Part shown: positions 6,514 through 7,153 of the stretch, piece by piece | Position numbering within the stretch: position 1 is the stretch's first letter | Layout: every line of letters begins with the position of its first letter | Origin: an uncultured Ruminococcus sp. | GTDB taxonomy: Bacteria; Bacillota; Clostridia; Oscillospirales; Ruminococcaceae | Length of the DNA stretch: 7,153 bases | NCBI GenBank assembly: GCA_946404705.1 | Contig: CAMJES010000107.1 | Coordinates: 1 to 7,153, forward strand | Direction: 5' to 3' | Translations under genes and position numbers: made by a program | The notes under the pieces: model-generated | Told to the model about the DNA's origin: nothing | The model's database searches: none | Seen by the model: only the letters and a program-made list of their open reading frames with translations

Positions 6514-6548
6514 GCCCTTACAAACGACGTTGCTACGTTGTTTGGGGC
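6514..6548 (+). other. Stable hairpin after rpsI without a U-tract
   Basis: CAAACGACGT (6521-6530) pairs with ACGTTGTTTG (6535-6544) around the loop TGCT, 10 pairs including one G-U. The stem extends through GCCC (6514-6517) with GGGC (6545-6548) after a 3-nt bulge. No T-run follows, so it is not a normal intrinsic terminator. It could protect the mRNA 3' end or be a recombination-related dyad next to the recombinase. Confidence 0.55.
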
Positions 6549-6563
6549 GAACAAGTTATCAAT

Positions 6564-6582
6564 TTGGTCTTTGGTTGGTCTT
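6564..6582 (+). repeat. Short direct repeat TTGGTCTT, two copies
   Basis: TTGGTCTT occurs at 6564-6571 and 6575-6582, with 11-nt periodicity (about one helical turn). It lies between the S9 gene and the recombinase. This could be a pair of arm-type recombinase binding sites, but two 8-nt copies are weak evidence. Confidence 0.3.
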
Positions 6583-6600
6583 TATTGAAAGTTTTTTTGA

Positions 6601-6629
6601 TCCGCTCTCTTTTTGAGAGCGGATTTTTT
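6601..6629 (+). terminator. Intrinsic terminator of the rplM-rpsI operon
   Basis: A perfect 9-bp stem, TCCGCTCTC (6601-6609) with GAGAGCGGA (6615-6623), has a five-T loop and is followed directly by six T (6624-6629). It works for plus-strand transcription only; the flanks do not give a T-run on the other strand, so it should not terminate the convergent recombinase gene. Confidence 0.95.
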
Positions 6630-6633
6630 GCAT

Positions 6634-7111
6634 TTATGAGAGTTTAAGAGAGATAAGGTCTGCAACCTTGGCCTTTGTGCTTTTCAACACATCGGCGTAA
6701 ATGTTGGCAGTTACTCCGATGTCGCAGTGTCCCAGATGCTCGGATACTATCTTCAGATCAATACCGCTGTTAAGCAGCAGAGTTGCATTGCAATGGCGAA
6801 GCTGATGAAGCGTCAGAAATTCATATCCCGTACCTTTCAGAAATCTCTTGAATGAGGTATTGAGAGAATTCCTGTCACGATAATTGCCAAGAGCAGATGT
6901 AAATACCATTTCGGGATGAGCAAAATTGTCGCCTATGGCAGCTGATAACTCCTCAATATACTTTTTTTTGCTCCTTAAGAATATCAGCAAGGACCTCACT
7001 CATTCCGATAGTACGGATACTGCTCTCGGTTTTAGGCGTAGTCAGATAATGTTTTCCGCCTACATCGGCAAGATTGTGGTTTATCGAAATGGACTTGTTA
7101 GGGTATGAATT
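6634..7111 (-). pseudogene. Tyrosine recombinase (phage/ICE integrase), 5'-truncated and frameshifted
   Basis: This is the C-terminal catalytic half of a tyrosine recombinase, which breaks and joins DNA at att sites. From 7111 down to the A8 run (T8 on the plus strand, 6962-6969) one frame encodes a segment with NHNLADVGGKHYLTTPKTES then SIRTI, containing the beta-hairpin Lys. The neighbouring frame continues to the stop at 6634 with HQLRH (His and second Arg), LGH (His) and IYADV (nucleophile Tyr, codon 6697-6699). One A too many in the homopolymer explains the break; seven would join the frames as EQKKYIEEL. Reading upstream, the frame meets TAA at 7112-7114, and no sequence for the N-terminal domains or the first catalytic Arg region is present. 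So it is a decayed remnant, or is broken by assembly error at the contig end. It converges on rpsI, with 125 nt between the two stops. Confidence 0.85.
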
Positions 7112-7153
7112 TTAAACTGTGTAAATGCATTTTTCAACCAAAATTTGACCATA
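7112..7153. other. Unassigned contig-end sequence upstream of the recombinase remnant
   Basis: Recombinase-like coding sequence stops abruptly near 7111. The last ~42 bases are AT-rich and in no frame continue the expected integrase N-terminal part. They may be foreign to the gene, through a rearrangement, a repeat at which assembly broke, or a chimeric join. I cannot identify them. Confidence 0.5.

Noticed and set aside
6642..6659. AGAGATAA-like similarity between the rpsI end (6501-6508) and the recombinase end as att direct repeats
   Set aside because: Only about eight purine-rich bases agree; that is expected by chance, and both lie on the same side of the putative element.
6955..6972. 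Programmed -1 ribosomal frameshifting (A AAA AAG-type site) in the recombinase
   Set aside because: The frame relation needs +1 (or -2), and AAG is not a codon of the upstream frame, so the canonical -1 heptamer mechanism does not join the two parts.
6926..7108. A plus-strand 60-residue open frame at the right end
   Set aside because: It is antisense to the recombinase remnant, whose motifs on the minus strand are unmistakable; no ribosome binding site supports it.

Overview
The window looks like one contig from a Gram-positive anaerobe of class Clostridia, probably in the Ruminococcaceae/Oscillospiraceae range and quite possibly from a gut metagenome. This is an inference from protein style (clostridial-type AroC and AroA motifs, a ferredoxin-like-domain DAHP synthase), strong AAGGAG-type ribosome binding sites, sigma-A promoters with 17-nt spacers, and an internalin-like leucine-rich-repeat lipoprotein. 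The first ~45 bases are not genomic: positions 12-45 are an Illumina TruSeq read-2 adapter, so the contig starts inside aroC only by accident of assembly.

Left part (46-5247, minus strand): one apparent operon read right to left. A good sigma-A promoter at 5219-5247 drives a 22-residue-repeat LRR lipoprotein gene (5173-4163), then aroF (DAHP synthase), aroB (3-dehydroquinate synthase), aroA (EPSP synthase) and the start of aroC (chorismate synthase, cut by the adapter). Gaps are 35, 48, 11 and 13 nt, with no terminator visible between the genes. The four enzymes cover the entry step, step 2 and the last two steps of the shikimate pathway. Steps 3-5 are not in this window. AroF carries an N-terminal ferredoxin-like regulatory domain, so feedback probably acts on the enzyme; the operon leader is only about 38 nt and has no room for a T-box or attenuator. 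AroA lacks the PEP/glyphosate-contacting lysine of its first motif (Asn20 instead).

Middle (5174-5664): a 491-nt AT-rich divergent intergenic region. It holds the minus-strand aro promoter, a weaker plus-strand promoter-like pair, an imperfect hairpin, a purine-rich tract and a perfect-consensus plus-strand promoter (TTGACA-17-TATAAT) with a ~95-nt leader.

Right part (5665-6623, plus strand): the classic rplM-rpsI operon (L13, S9), followed by an unusual hairpin without a U-tract and then a textbook intrinsic terminator.

Far right (6634-7153): convergent with rpsI lies a 5'-truncated, frameshifted tyrosine recombinase (phage/ICE integrase type). It keeps the catalytic Lys, His, Arg, His and Tyr but not the first Arg region. 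Its position just past the rpsI 3' end fits an integrative element, or its remnant, at a known type of insertion site. I found no CRISPR array, tRNA, rRNA or clearly novel multi-gene system.
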